Source of the DNA: Mesorhizobium terrae
GTDB lineage: Bacteria; Pseudomonadota; Alphaproteobacteria; Rhizobiales; Rhizobiaceae
NCBI RefSeq assembly: GCF_008727715.1
Contig: NZ_CP044218.1
Span: 682,001-746,000, forward strand
Reading direction: 5' to 3'
DNA length: 64,000 nucleotides
Each line of letters starts with the position of its first letter. The first letter of the stretch is position 1. The notes beneath the pieces were generated by a model. That model saw only the letters and a program-made list of their open reading frames with translations, was not told where the DNA came from and ran no database searches. A program made the translations under genes and the position numbers. Shown here piece by piece: positions 1 through 8,000 of the stretch.

Positions 1-397
1 ACTTCAGGTATTTGGCGCGCCGGACTTCCGAAATTGCCTGCATCGCCGCGCGGGCGACCAGCGTGCCAACGTCGAATTCCCCAAGCACGCGGCGCACAAC
101 GTCCAGTGCGAGACCTGCGACTTCCGCCTCAAGGCCTGCCAGATAGCGATCGACCTTGGCGGAAGTGCCGGCGACCAGCCGCGTGGCGTCGACCTCGCCC
201 TGTGCCTTGCCGTCCTTGTAGCCCTGGGCGTATTCGGCGGCATAGGCGCGCTTGGCGGCATCGCTCAGCTTTCGTGCTTCCGCCTTGGCCGTTTCGACAA
301 ACGCATGGCCGTCCTGCCAAGCGCGCACTTCCTCCGCGCGCAAAATGCGCGCGCGCGGCCGTGGCAATGTGGTCCAGGTGGCGTCCGCACTCGACAT
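1..397 (-). CDS. sctL: T3SS stator protein SctL/NolV (FliH-like), 3' end outside the window
   Basis: The reverse strand is open from an ATG at 397, six bases after the sctK stop, to the window edge, so about 132 N-terminal residues are seen. The product starts MSSADATWTTLPR and continues into a charged, alanine-rich helical region with a GYKDGKAQGE stretch, then LEAEVAGLALDVVRRVLGEF. That pattern is typical of the FliH/YscL/NolV family, which binds the secretion ATPase (SctN) and tethers it to the cytoplasmic sorting platform. Gene order rhcC1-nolB-nolT-nolU-nolV matches rhizobial T3SS operons, where the ATPase gene follows; it would lie beyond position 1. No stop codon is visible, so the length cannot be judged. 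Confidence 0.85.
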   Translation of the reverse strand, partial: MSSADATWTTLPRPRARILRAEEVRAWQDGHAFVETAKAEARKLSDAAKRAYAAEYAQGYKDGKAQGEVDATRLVAGTSAKVDRYLAGLEAEVAGLALDVVRRVLGEFDVGTLVARAAMQAISEVRRAKYLK

Positions 398-403
398 CTG
401 GGG

Positions 404-1027
404 CTATTCCATCGCGCGGCGCAGGATGCGCGCGCCGAGTTCCGCGACTTGCCTGGCGTCACCCAGACCGGGCAGCCCGTTCGCGAGCTTCAAACGCACC
501 CGTTTGGCGAGCTGTGGTGACACCTCCTGTAGCCATGATTCGAGGCAGCTCAAGCCGTCGGCAAAAAACCTGCCGCTTAAATCGTCCAGCGGTTCCAGTG
601 GCCTGACCGGACCTGAGATATCGCGGTTGGCCACGGCAAGAGCGCAAAGTTCGGGGCCAAGAGCCGCCTGGATCGCGCCGGCCTGACGCCCGTCGATAAC
701 TGCGGCAAGGCTGTTCGCCCAATAAATGGCACCGGCGCGCAAGGCGAGCCTTTCGAGTTCGTCGCCCGAAGCAAGCGCGATTTGCCGATCGGTTTGCTCC
801 GGCAGCCGAGGCAAGTCCTTCAGCGTCAAGTCGTGGCGTTCGGCCAGGAGTTTCGACAGCCTCGCCTTTAGCCGCGGTGTCTCGAGCATGCGCTCGCATG
901 CGTCGAAACCGATCTGGCCGTCGAAACATTCGGACAACCAGCCGGCATCGGCATAGCTGGCGGGATTCGACCAGAATTCCCGCCAATCCGACCGGACGGT
1001 TTCCTCTCGCACGGTCAACGGCGTCAC
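404..1027 (-). CDS. sctK: T3SS sorting-platform protein SctK (NolU)
   Basis: This 207-residue protein sits between sctJ and sctL, exactly where nolU lies in rhizobial T3SS operons. Its start overlaps the end of sctJ by four bases (ATGA), so the two are translationally coupled. It lacks a signal peptide and membrane segments and is a leucine/alanine-rich helical cytoplasmic protein. NolU/SctK proteins connect the SctD-SctJ ring to the SctQ pods of the sorting platform. The family is weakly conserved, so the call rests as much on position and length (about 200 residues) as on sequence. Confidence 0.8.
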   Translation of the reverse strand: MTPLTVREETVRSDWREFWSNPASYADAGWLSECFDGQIGFDACERMLETPRLKARLSKLLAERHDLTLKDLPRLPEQTDRQIALASGDELERLALRAGAIYWANSLAAVIDGRQAGAIQAALGPELCALAVANRDISGPVRPLEPLDDLSGRFFADGLSCLESWLQEVSPQLAKRVRLKLANGLPGLGDARQVAELGARILRRAME

Positions 1028-1860
1028 GCTTTCTTAGCCGGCGCCGCCGGCACTTCGAGCGCGTAAACGCCAGGCCGCCGGTACCACCGCTGATAGACCA
1101 GCCATCCCGCAAGGGCGGCAATGACAGCCATCATCCCGTAGAACAGCCACTGCGCCGCCGCCACGCTGTCGGGGTGAAGCCATAGACCCAGGAACGAGGT
1201 GAAGCCGGTTTCGCCCGTTGGTGGCTCCGGCGATGCTGCTACCGGCACCAGCGTCACCGATACATTGTCATAGGTGAGCCCAGCGACACCCTTGGCTACC
1301 AGCATCTTCACCTGCGGGATCAGTTCGTTCATCGACACGGAGGCGCGGTGACGGATGAAGACCGACGCCGATGACGGCACCATTCCTTGCTTGAGTGGAT
1401 CGTTTTCGGGGAGCACCAGATGAACGCGTGCCGACAGCACGCCGTCGATTTCCGATATCGTGCGCGAAAGCTCCTGGCTCAGGCCATAGATCATCGTCGC
1501 CCGCTCTTCAGCGGGAGACGAGACGATACCGCTGCGCTTGAAGACATCGCCGAGCGTCTGGAATTCCTGTTTGGGCAGGCCGCTCTCGTCCAGGAGCGCC
1601 ATCGCTTCGGCGAAACGATCCTTCTCGACGAGGACGGTCATCGTTCCGTCCTTGCCGGCCTCGCGCTGGGCAGGAATGCCGTGACGGATCAAGGTCGCGA
1701 CGATCTCGTTTGCCTGCCGCTGATTGAGCCCGGAATAGAGTTCCACGGAACAGGCCTGCAGAACGAGCATGGCTGAAACAGCCAGCATCGCGCGCAGCCA
1801 CTTCCCGAAACGATGCGGCGCAAACGGGTGCAAGAGCGACGATATCAACTTCCCGACCAC
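1024..1860 (-). CDS. sctJ: T3SS inner-membrane ring lipoprotein SctJ (NolT)
   Basis: This 278-residue lipoprotein forms the inner-membrane MS-like ring of the injectisome. It has an N-terminal hydrophobic stretch ending in a lipobox LQAC with Cys37, then the YscJ/FliF signature (ELYSGLNQRQANEIVATL, then DESGLPKQEFQTLGDVF and RTISEIDGVLSARVHLVLPE). A C-terminal transmembrane segment at about residues 233-258 is followed by a short basic tail, as in most SctJ proteins. The first 20 or so residues before the hydrophobic core are longer than usual, so a downstream start is possible. It is the third gene of the leftward operon, nine bases after sctI. Confidence 0.93.
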   Translation of the reverse strand: MVGKLISSLLHPFAPHRFGKWLRAMLAVSAMLVLQACSVELYSGLNQRQANEIVATLIRHGIPAQREAGKDGTMTVLVEKDRFAEAMALLDESGLPKQEFQTLGDVFKRSGIVSSPAEERATMIYGLSQELSRTISEIDGVLSARVHLVLPENDPLKQGMVPSSASVFIRHRASVSMNELIPQVKMLVAKGVAGLTYDNVSVTLVPVAASPEPPTGETGFTSFLGLWLHPDSVAAAQWLFYGMMAVIAALAGWLVYQRWYRRPGVYALEVPAAPAKKA

Positions 1861-1869
1861 CGCGAATGC

Positions 1870-2490
1870 CTATTGCTGCTTGATAAGGGTACTCGTGGAC
1901 GACGTGACGGCCGTCACGCTGCTGGTCACCACTTCGAGATTGGCGGCGGCCCACATGATCGAGATCGAACGGCTCAGCAGCTGCTCGGCGCTTTTGGCGG
2001 GCGCGTCGTTTTCCTCGCCTTCCGCGGCTCCGGCCACGTCTTGATTGCCATCCGTCTTACCATCCGCGCGGACGCCGGCCTCCTTGAGAGCCGCCTGCAC
2101 TCTCTGCATCGTCCCTTCCAGTGATTTCACGGCGGAGCCGAGCAGAGCGGACGTGTCGGAACCCTGCCCGCCCCCCGATTTTTCCACCTGGGTCAGATAT
2201 TCGAACAGCCTGTGCTCGCTGGTCGCATCGATCGGCTCCAGATTTTGCTGCCGCGCAGCTGTCGATGCGGCGGTCAGCGGCGCATCCTGCGCCACCTGCT
2301 GGCTGATGCCTGTCGCGGTACCCGCCTGCTCGGATTTCTTTGCTTTCAGAACCTGCGATTTTGGGTCCGCGGCATTCGAGCCATTGCCCGGCCGCGTGCT
2401 CGAACCAGCCGCAACCTGCTGCTGCAGGTTGATACCCGTGGACATGTTTGAAAGCGCGACTTCCAGCGCTCCAATCGGTGCAATTTGCAT
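1870..2490 (-). CDS. nolB: T3SS inner-rod protein SctI (NolB-like)
   Basis: The 206-residue product has a low-complexity Ala/Gln/Ser-rich N-terminal half and ends in LEVVTSSVTAVTSSTSTLIKQQ-type sequence, the amphipathic C-terminal helix pattern of inner-rod/early substrate proteins (YscI/PrgJ, rhizobial NolB). Inner-rod proteins are secreted early and line the export channel under the needle. It lies between rhcC1 and sctJ as nolB does in other rhizobia, and its start abuts the rhcC1 stop. It is longer than usual for the family (roughly 110-165 residues), the excess being in the N-terminal half. The assignment is from the C-terminus and position. Confidence 0.72.
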   Translation of the reverse strand: MQIAPIGALEVALSNMSTGINLQQQVAAGSSTRPGNGSNAADPKSQVLKAKKSEQAGTATGISQQVAQDAPLTAASTAARQQNLEPIDATSEHRLFEYLTQVEKSGGGQGSDTSALLGSAVKSLEGTMQRVQAALKEAGVRADGKTDGNQDVAGAAEGEENDAPAKSAEQLLSRSISIMWAAANLEVVTSSVTAVTSSTSTLIKQQ

Positions 2491-3152
2491 CAGCGTGCCT
2501 CCTGCCCTTGTTTCGGCTTTTCAGCGGAAAAGGTCTGGGATTCCGCCTGCCTGCCTCGAAAAACCCGAACCGGGACAATTTTTTGCGCGCTTTGTTTCGC
2601 GTGGTTCGAGATGCCGAGCGTCTTCTTGACGAGGTCGATGTAGGAAGGCGGGCCAGCCACCTGAACCACATCGTCCTGCTGCGAAACCTTCAATGAAAAG
2701 CGCGGATCGATGACGCCAAGCCTGGTGAGCTTTTCTTCCGCTCCCGCAGCCGCATTGGCATCGAGCGGGATCGTCTCGTGGCGAACCTCGGCCTCGGTCG
2801 CCACGTTCAGGACAAGGCCGTCGAAATGCCAGACAAGGCCGTAGCGATTGCACAACTCATCGAGAAACGTCTTTGCGGTGCCAGTCGGCATGGTCCCACT
2901 CAGGCGCCCTTTCACCTGGTCGCTGACCCGGACAGTCACACCCATGTTGCGTCCCAGTTCGATCAGCGCATCCCGCACCGACTGGTCGACGGTGATGTAT
3001 TTGTATGGACCATCCGGCCAGCGCGGTTCGGCCGCCGAGGCGGGAACAGCGGAAATGCCAAGAATGACAAGGCCAGCGACGCCTGCCGATTTCAAAACGG
3101 CGGCGGTGAAAGACAGTCGATCCGAATTGCAGGAAACGAGTCCCGTCAACAT
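2490..3152 (-). CDS. rhcC1: N-terminal part of the split T3SS secretin (RhcC1)
   Basis: From the ATG at 3152 the product is about 220 residues with a signal peptide (hydrophobic core VAGLVILGISAVPASAA). It continues with secretin N0/N1-type periplasmic domains: YKYITVDQSVRDALIELGRN, LDELCNRYGLVWHFDGLVLNV, and a second fold ending QVAGPPSYIDLVKKTLG. There is no secretin beta-barrel. Rhizobial T3SSs are known for splitting the secretin into RhcC1 (these domains) and RhcC2, which here is at 20307-21734. The same frame stays open to 3353, but that extension reads through a tts-box-like element and is unlikely to be coding. A weak AGGG precedes the ATG; a TTG at 3095 just before the signal peptide is an alternative. 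Confidence 0.82.
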   Translation of the reverse strand: MLTGLVSCNSDRLSFTAAVLKSAGVAGLVILGISAVPASAAEPRWPDGPYKYITVDQSVRDALIELGRNMGVTVRVSDQVKGRLSGTMPTGTAKTFLDELCNRYGLVWHFDGLVLNVATEAEVRHETIPLDANAAAGAEEKLTRLGVIDPRFSLKVSQQDDVVQVAGPPSYIDLVKKTLGISNHAKQSAQKIVPVRVFRGRQAESQTFSAEKPKQGQEAR

Positions 3153-3173
3153 TGACCCTACCGAGAAAAGACC

Positions 3174-3191
3174 AGCTCTCGCCAAACTGGC
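3174..3191 (-). promoter_or_regulatory. tts-box-like element upstream of the rhcC1 operon
   Basis: On the reverse strand this reads GCCAGTTTGGCGAGAGCT. The tts-box core recognised by TtsI, as I remember it, is GTCAGNTTNTCGAAAGCT; apart from the fixed positions that differ (second, sixth, tenth and fourteenth) it fits along the whole 18 bases. It lies only 21 bases before the chosen rhcC1 ATG, closer than typical, so either the start is further downstream or the resemblance is accidental. No similar element was found before the rightward operon. Confidence 0.4.
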
Positions 3192-3444
3192 CCATACAAC
3201 ATTCACCCGCCGCTTCACTCTATCGCGCAGGCGTCGAAATGGGAAGTCCAATTGGATTGCGAATGAATAATCAGTTCCAAATGTTGCGCGCCCTGGCAGA
3301 AACGATATGGTGCGCTCCAATCGTGGATCACGAGATGGTGATCGTGGCCACAACGGACATTCGATGACGACAAGACTCGCCCCCCCTGCCTGCTCGCGTT
3401 CCGTGGCGGTCCGGATAAAGACTGGAACGCGGTCAGCGCTTCGG

Positions 3445-4086
3445 ATGCGAAGAAGGTTTGTGTTGTTCGCGGCTTTCGCGTTCGTCGCGGCCTCTGCCGC
3501 CGCGCAGACCCGTTCCGGTTACGATCCGCGCAGTTGGACCTACGACGAAGCTGCCAATGCGGTGATCCCACCCTCATCGCTCGGCCAGGCCGATGACACT
3601 GAGGAGGATGAAGGTCCGCCGCCATCATGGTCGCCCGTTCCGAAACAGGTCGTGCGTTACAGTGACCTGCAGCCGGCCGGATCGATCATCGTCAACACGG
3701 GCGAACGGCGGCTCTACTATGTGCTCGGCAATGGCAAGGCGCTGCGCTATGCGATTGGCGTGGGCAAGGAAGGCTTCGCGTGGGCCGGCCGCGACAAGAT
3801 CTCCGACAAGAAGGAATGGCCGGACTGGCGGCCACCACGGGAGATGCGCAGCCGTGTCGCGGCAACCGGAAAATCGTTACCCGCTCACGTTGCTGGAGGC
3901 CCGAACAATCCGCTCGGGGCCAGAGCCCTTTACATCGGCAATACACTTTATCGTATCCATGGTACCAACCAGCCCTGGACCGTCGGCAATGCGAATTCCT
4001 CAGGATGCATTCGCTTGACCAATGAGGACATCATCGACCTTTACGCTCGCGCGCAGGTTGGCGCGCAAGTTATCGTGAGACAATGA
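3445..4086 (+). CDS. L,D-transpeptidase (YkuD family), exported
   Basis: Starting at the ATG at 3445 gives 213 residues with a clean signal peptide (MRRRFVLFAAFAFVAASAAA, cleavage before QT); the longer open frame from 3307 would put a basic tail before it. The C-terminal half is a YkuD domain with the motif around His172 (HGTNQPWTVGN) and the catalytic SSGCIRL with Cys188. These periplasmic enzymes make 3-3 cross-links in peptidoglycan or attach proteins to it. Residues 35-65 are acidic and proline-rich, a likely linker. It is divergent from the rhcC1 operon and may simply be a neighbour, or may locally remodel the wall for the injectisome. Confidence 0.88.
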   Translation: MRRRFVLFAAFAFVAASAAAQTRSGYDPRSWTYDEAANAVIPPSSLGQADDTEEDEGPPPSWSPVPKQVVRYSDLQPAGSIIVNTGERRLYYVLGNGKALRYAIGVGKEGFAWAGRDKISDKKEWPDWRPPREMRSRVAATGKSLPAHVAGGPNNPLGARALYIGNTLYRIHGTNQPWTVGNANSSGCIRLTNEDIIDLYARAQVGAQVIVRQ

Positions 4087-4138
4087 GGCCCCGCCAACGA
4101 GCCACCTTTTCAGCGGCACAGAATGTTTGATCGATACA

Positions 4139-5062
4139 ATGATCCCTTTCAATATCAAGCAATTAGAAACATTTCTTCTGGTTGCCGCTTTCGGCAGCTT
4201 CCGCAAGGCCGCCGAGCGGCTGAACACCACACAGCCCGCCGTCTCGACGCGCATCGCCAGCCTTGAAGAAGCGCTGGGCACGAGGTTGTTCGAGCGCCAG
4301 GCAAGCGCCGTGCGATTGACCGCCCAGGGCCAGCAGCTGCTTCCTTCAGCGCAGGGCGTGCTCAAGGTGGCCGAGCGGCTTCAGCTGATTGCCCAATCGC
4401 TTTCGGAAACCACCGGCGTGCTGCGGCTCGGGGTGTCTGAAACCATCGTCCACACCTGGCTGCCCGATTTCCTCAAACAGCTGCAGGCGCATTGTCCGCT
4501 CGTCGATGCGGATATCCTGGTCGATTCATCGGCAACGTTGCGCAGCGAGCTGATGTCGCACCGCATCGATCTTGCGTTGCTGGCAGGTCCGGTCACGGAG
4601 TATGCGATAGAGAACATCGATATGCCACCGTTTCCGCTCGTCTGGGTCTGTGCTCCCGACCTGGATCTGCCGAAGGGCCGGAAACTCCCCTTGAACGAGC
4701 TGACGCGTTTCCCCATCATCAGCTACGCCCGCACCACGCGGCCCTACACCGAACTCTACCGTAAGTTCAGCCGCGATCTCGAAGAGATGCCGCGCATTTT
4801 CCCAGCCAATTCGATCGCGGCCGCGCTGAAGATGGCAATGACCGGGATCGGCATCGCCTCGTTGCCGCACGATGTCGTCACCGAGCACGCGATGGCCGCG
4901 AAACTGCGCATCGTGGATTGCGACTGGCATCCGCCCGATCTGGAGTTCACGGCGTCCTATTCGTCCGAGCCGTCCAATCCGCTGGCCGAACAGGCAGCGC
5001 AACTGGCCGCCTGTACCGCCCATACCTATGCGGTTCGCGCCGGCAGGGCGCGAGCTCAGTAG
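4139..5062 (+). CDS. LysR-family transcriptional regulator
   Basis: The 307-residue product starts at the ATG at 4139 (a TTG at 4127 is in frame but has no better ribosome site). Residues 5-63 are the LysR helix-turn-helix (LETFLLVAAFGSFRKAAERL, TTQPAVSTRIASLEEALGTRLFER), followed by a periplasmic-binding-protein-like effector domain. The ligand is unknown. It is 53 bases after the L,D-transpeptidase and convergent with the giant gene whose stop is 14 bases away. LysR proteins usually control a divergent neighbour; here the nearest upstream divergent unit is the rhcC1 operon beyond the transpeptidase, but no operator was found to support that link. Confidence 0.9.
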   Translation: MIPFNIKQLETFLLVAAFGSFRKAAERLNTTQPAVSTRIASLEEALGTRLFERQASAVRLTAQGQQLLPSAQGVLKVAERLQLIAQSLSETTGVLRLGVSETIVHTWLPDFLKQLQAHCPLVDADILVDSSATLRSELMSHRIDLALLAGPVTEYAIENIDMPPFPLVWVCAPDLDLPKGRKLPLNELTRFPIISYARTTRPYTELYRKFSRDLEEMPRIFPANSIAAALKMAMTGIGIASLPHDVVTEHAMAAKLRIVDCDWHPPDLEFTASYSSEPSNPLAEQAAQLAACTAHTYAVRAGRARAQ

Positions 5063-5075
5063 CGCCTTACCCCGA

Positions 5076-8000
5076 TCAGCCGACCGTTGCGGTCGGAAGA
5101 TAGATGCGGTCGCCGGCAAAGATTATGTCCGGGCTCAGGATATGATCCATGTTAAGCACCACGGTATCGGCGACGTTCGTCGAATTGGTCGTGGCAATGA
5201 GTCGGATGCTGTCGCCGCTTTTCACGTCCACCCAGCGGTAACCGCTCTGCTCCAGTTTGGGATTGGTGCGGCCATCTGGAGTGCTGGCGCCATCGGGATG
5301 AGCCTTCACCAGATCGCCTGAAACCCAGCCGGTATGCATCTTGCCGTCAGGTCCGTAACCTTCAACGGGAAGCCACGTCGTTCCTGTACTGTCGGTCGAC
5401 GGCTTTGCAGTCTGCTCGACGAAGCTGCCCGGCTGCAGCACGGTTACAACCGCGGCGCTGCCGCTTGGCTGGGCACGCAGGTTCAGACCATCATCGGCGA
5501 GAACGACAAGCTGTGGGAAGGTCTGCGGCGGTTCCTTTGTTCCAGGATCCGGCTTGTCGGTGCCATCACCGGGCTGCTTGCCGTCTACCCCTGATTTGTC
5601 GTCCGATTTTTCCGGATCGGGGATCGGAGGGGGCTTCGCGGCATTCCACGGTTCGCCAAGCAGGGCATCCAGCGAGAAGAGCAGCATGCCGACGCCGAAG
5701 GTGATGCCAAGGGTCCACCGGTCCCACGCGGCCCACTTCTTGTCGGATTTTTCCGCCGCCGCGGTTTCCGCATCGGCGCGCGGCACCGAACGGCTGTTGA
5801 CCCGATCCGTCCTGATCGCCGATGCCCAGAACTCGGCGCAGCCGAATGTGAACATCGTCCCGGCTACGGTCGCGATCGGTGCCGGCCAGGAGTTGACCGT
5901 ATAGACGGCGCAGCCAAGCACATATCCCGGGCCAGCCAGATATTCGGCCAGATTCCGGATCACTGGCCTGCCGGTGAAGGACTGCAGCATCGACTTGGTG
6001 CCGTAGACCATATTGCCCAGCGTGAAAGTGCTGTTGACGACAAGATCCTTACCCTGCACCAGGCCAGTCGCTGCACCTGGTGCCGCGGCAATGAATGTGG
6101 CCCCGCCCAGCGCGTTGAGGAACCGCCCGAATGGTTTGTGGGCCGCGGTCGCGTTGGGGAATACGGCTTGCGTTCCGAAAACAAGGCCGCGCACGCCGAA
6201 CGAGACGGCTCCCGCCGTCGCGGTCCACGTCGGCGGCAACGTGCTCCACAAGGTGTAGGATGTGCTAGCCATGGCGCCGAAAGTCTCGAGAGCGGTCTTG
6301 TATTCCTTGGTTCGTGAATAAGCCAACGCGCTGTCGACGAGGACGCGCTGCTCCGGTGTCATCGACTTCTTGTGGGTCGCTCGGAACGTCGTCAGCTGCA
6401 GGACCGAGAGCGCATTGGTCTGGTCAACGCCCATCCACTCGAACTGCTCGAGCGTGAACTTGCGGAACTGGCCGGGGCTCATTTCCTCGAACTGCTTGGC
6501 CGTCACCGCTTCAATCTGCGGCTGTGTCAATGCTTCGGTATGATGAATGGTGAAACCGCCCCACTGATCGCGGGTCAGCGCCGGAATCTGCTTTTCGGTA
6601 AGCCACGGCACCTGTTTCGGATCGAATTTTGTCATATTCAGGAAGCCGACCATCGTCTCGGGGATAGCCTGAACCTGGCGCTCGCCGAGATTCTTCAACA
6701 ATCCTGTTTCTCCCAGCCTTTCGAATTGCGGCGACGTGAATTTCGCAACCTGGCCTGGCTTGAACCACTGGATCTGGCGGTTCTCCAGCGTGGACACATC
6801 GACGAATTCGATCGTGTCCCCCTTTATCGCCTGCACCTGCGGCTTGATCAGGTGATGCGTAAGGCCAGCGACGCCTAGATCCACGAACTGCTGCCCGGTC
6901 ATGTTGCTGACCTGACCTTTGGTTACCCATGGAATCTGTCTTTCGTCGAGACCTGCGATATTCAGGAAGCTTGTCTTCGCCTTCGGGATCCCCCGCAACT
7001 GGCTCTTGGTCAGGTACGGGAGCAAGCCAGCCCGATCCAGGTTGTGGAACTGCTGTTCGGTCAACGCGGCTACCTGCTCAGGCTTCAGCCAGGGAATCTG
7101 CGTTGGCTGGAACTCCGCCATGTTGAGATTCTGGACCTGCTCGAGCGGGATCGCCCGCACAGCGTCTCGGCTATGCGGTCCGCTGTTCGAAGCGGACCCG
7201 GGGGGCGGTGACTGGGTACCATCCGGCACGTGTTCTTCCGAGGCGCCGCGAATCCAGGGCAGGACAACGGGTTCGCCACTGTCGGGGTCGTAAACCAGGA
7301 TATGCGTCTTGCTGAGGGTTTCGGGAGCATCGGCCGCCAGTCGCGGCCCGTCGACCGGCGGTATGTAGACCTGCTCTGGGCCTCTGGGTTCGGTCCCCAG
7401 CATGGCCGCAACGATGACTTCGCCGTCCTTGTCCTTGAGTTCGATGGTTCGAGGCGTTTCGACGGCTGCTGCTGGTTTGTTGTGCCCGAAGATGTTGCCG
7501 ACGATGCCGGCTTGATCCAGCGCGCCCTGGAGTTCCGCCGAAGGCGGCGCATCGAGGAAAACCCAGCGCGGCTGGTACTTCGGGTTCTCGTTGCGCAGCG
7601 CCACGTCCTTGTTGATCTGCTCCTGCAACTTCGGTGTCAAAGGCACCTCGCGCATCTGCGCGACACCCTTGATGGTGGTCCAACGGTGGTACGTCTTGAC
7701 TTCGATCGCCTCGATGACGTCCGGGTTCTTGAAAACGGGGGCATCCACATACCGGCCGCCGTCGCCGAAGACGGGGTGCGGCCCGGTTGGATTGGCCTGG
7801 ACGGGGAAATGTACCTCACCGAGCGAGCCGTTCAGTTCGCGCGTGTAGACTTCGCCTGCCTTCCATTTCTCCGGCTGCCGCATATTGCGGATCTGCTGCA
7901 ATGAGAAGGTGGTCGGCGGTGCGGCCTCCAGCGCCTTCCTGGCCGGCGCAGCCTCAGGCGGCATCGCCTCCCCTTCAGGCCGTCCCGTGCCGCTCGGAAC

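Noticed and set aside
3153..3353. N-terminal extension of rhcC1 to 3353
   Set aside because: It would place 67 basic, non-signal residues before a good signal peptide and would cover the tts-box-like element.
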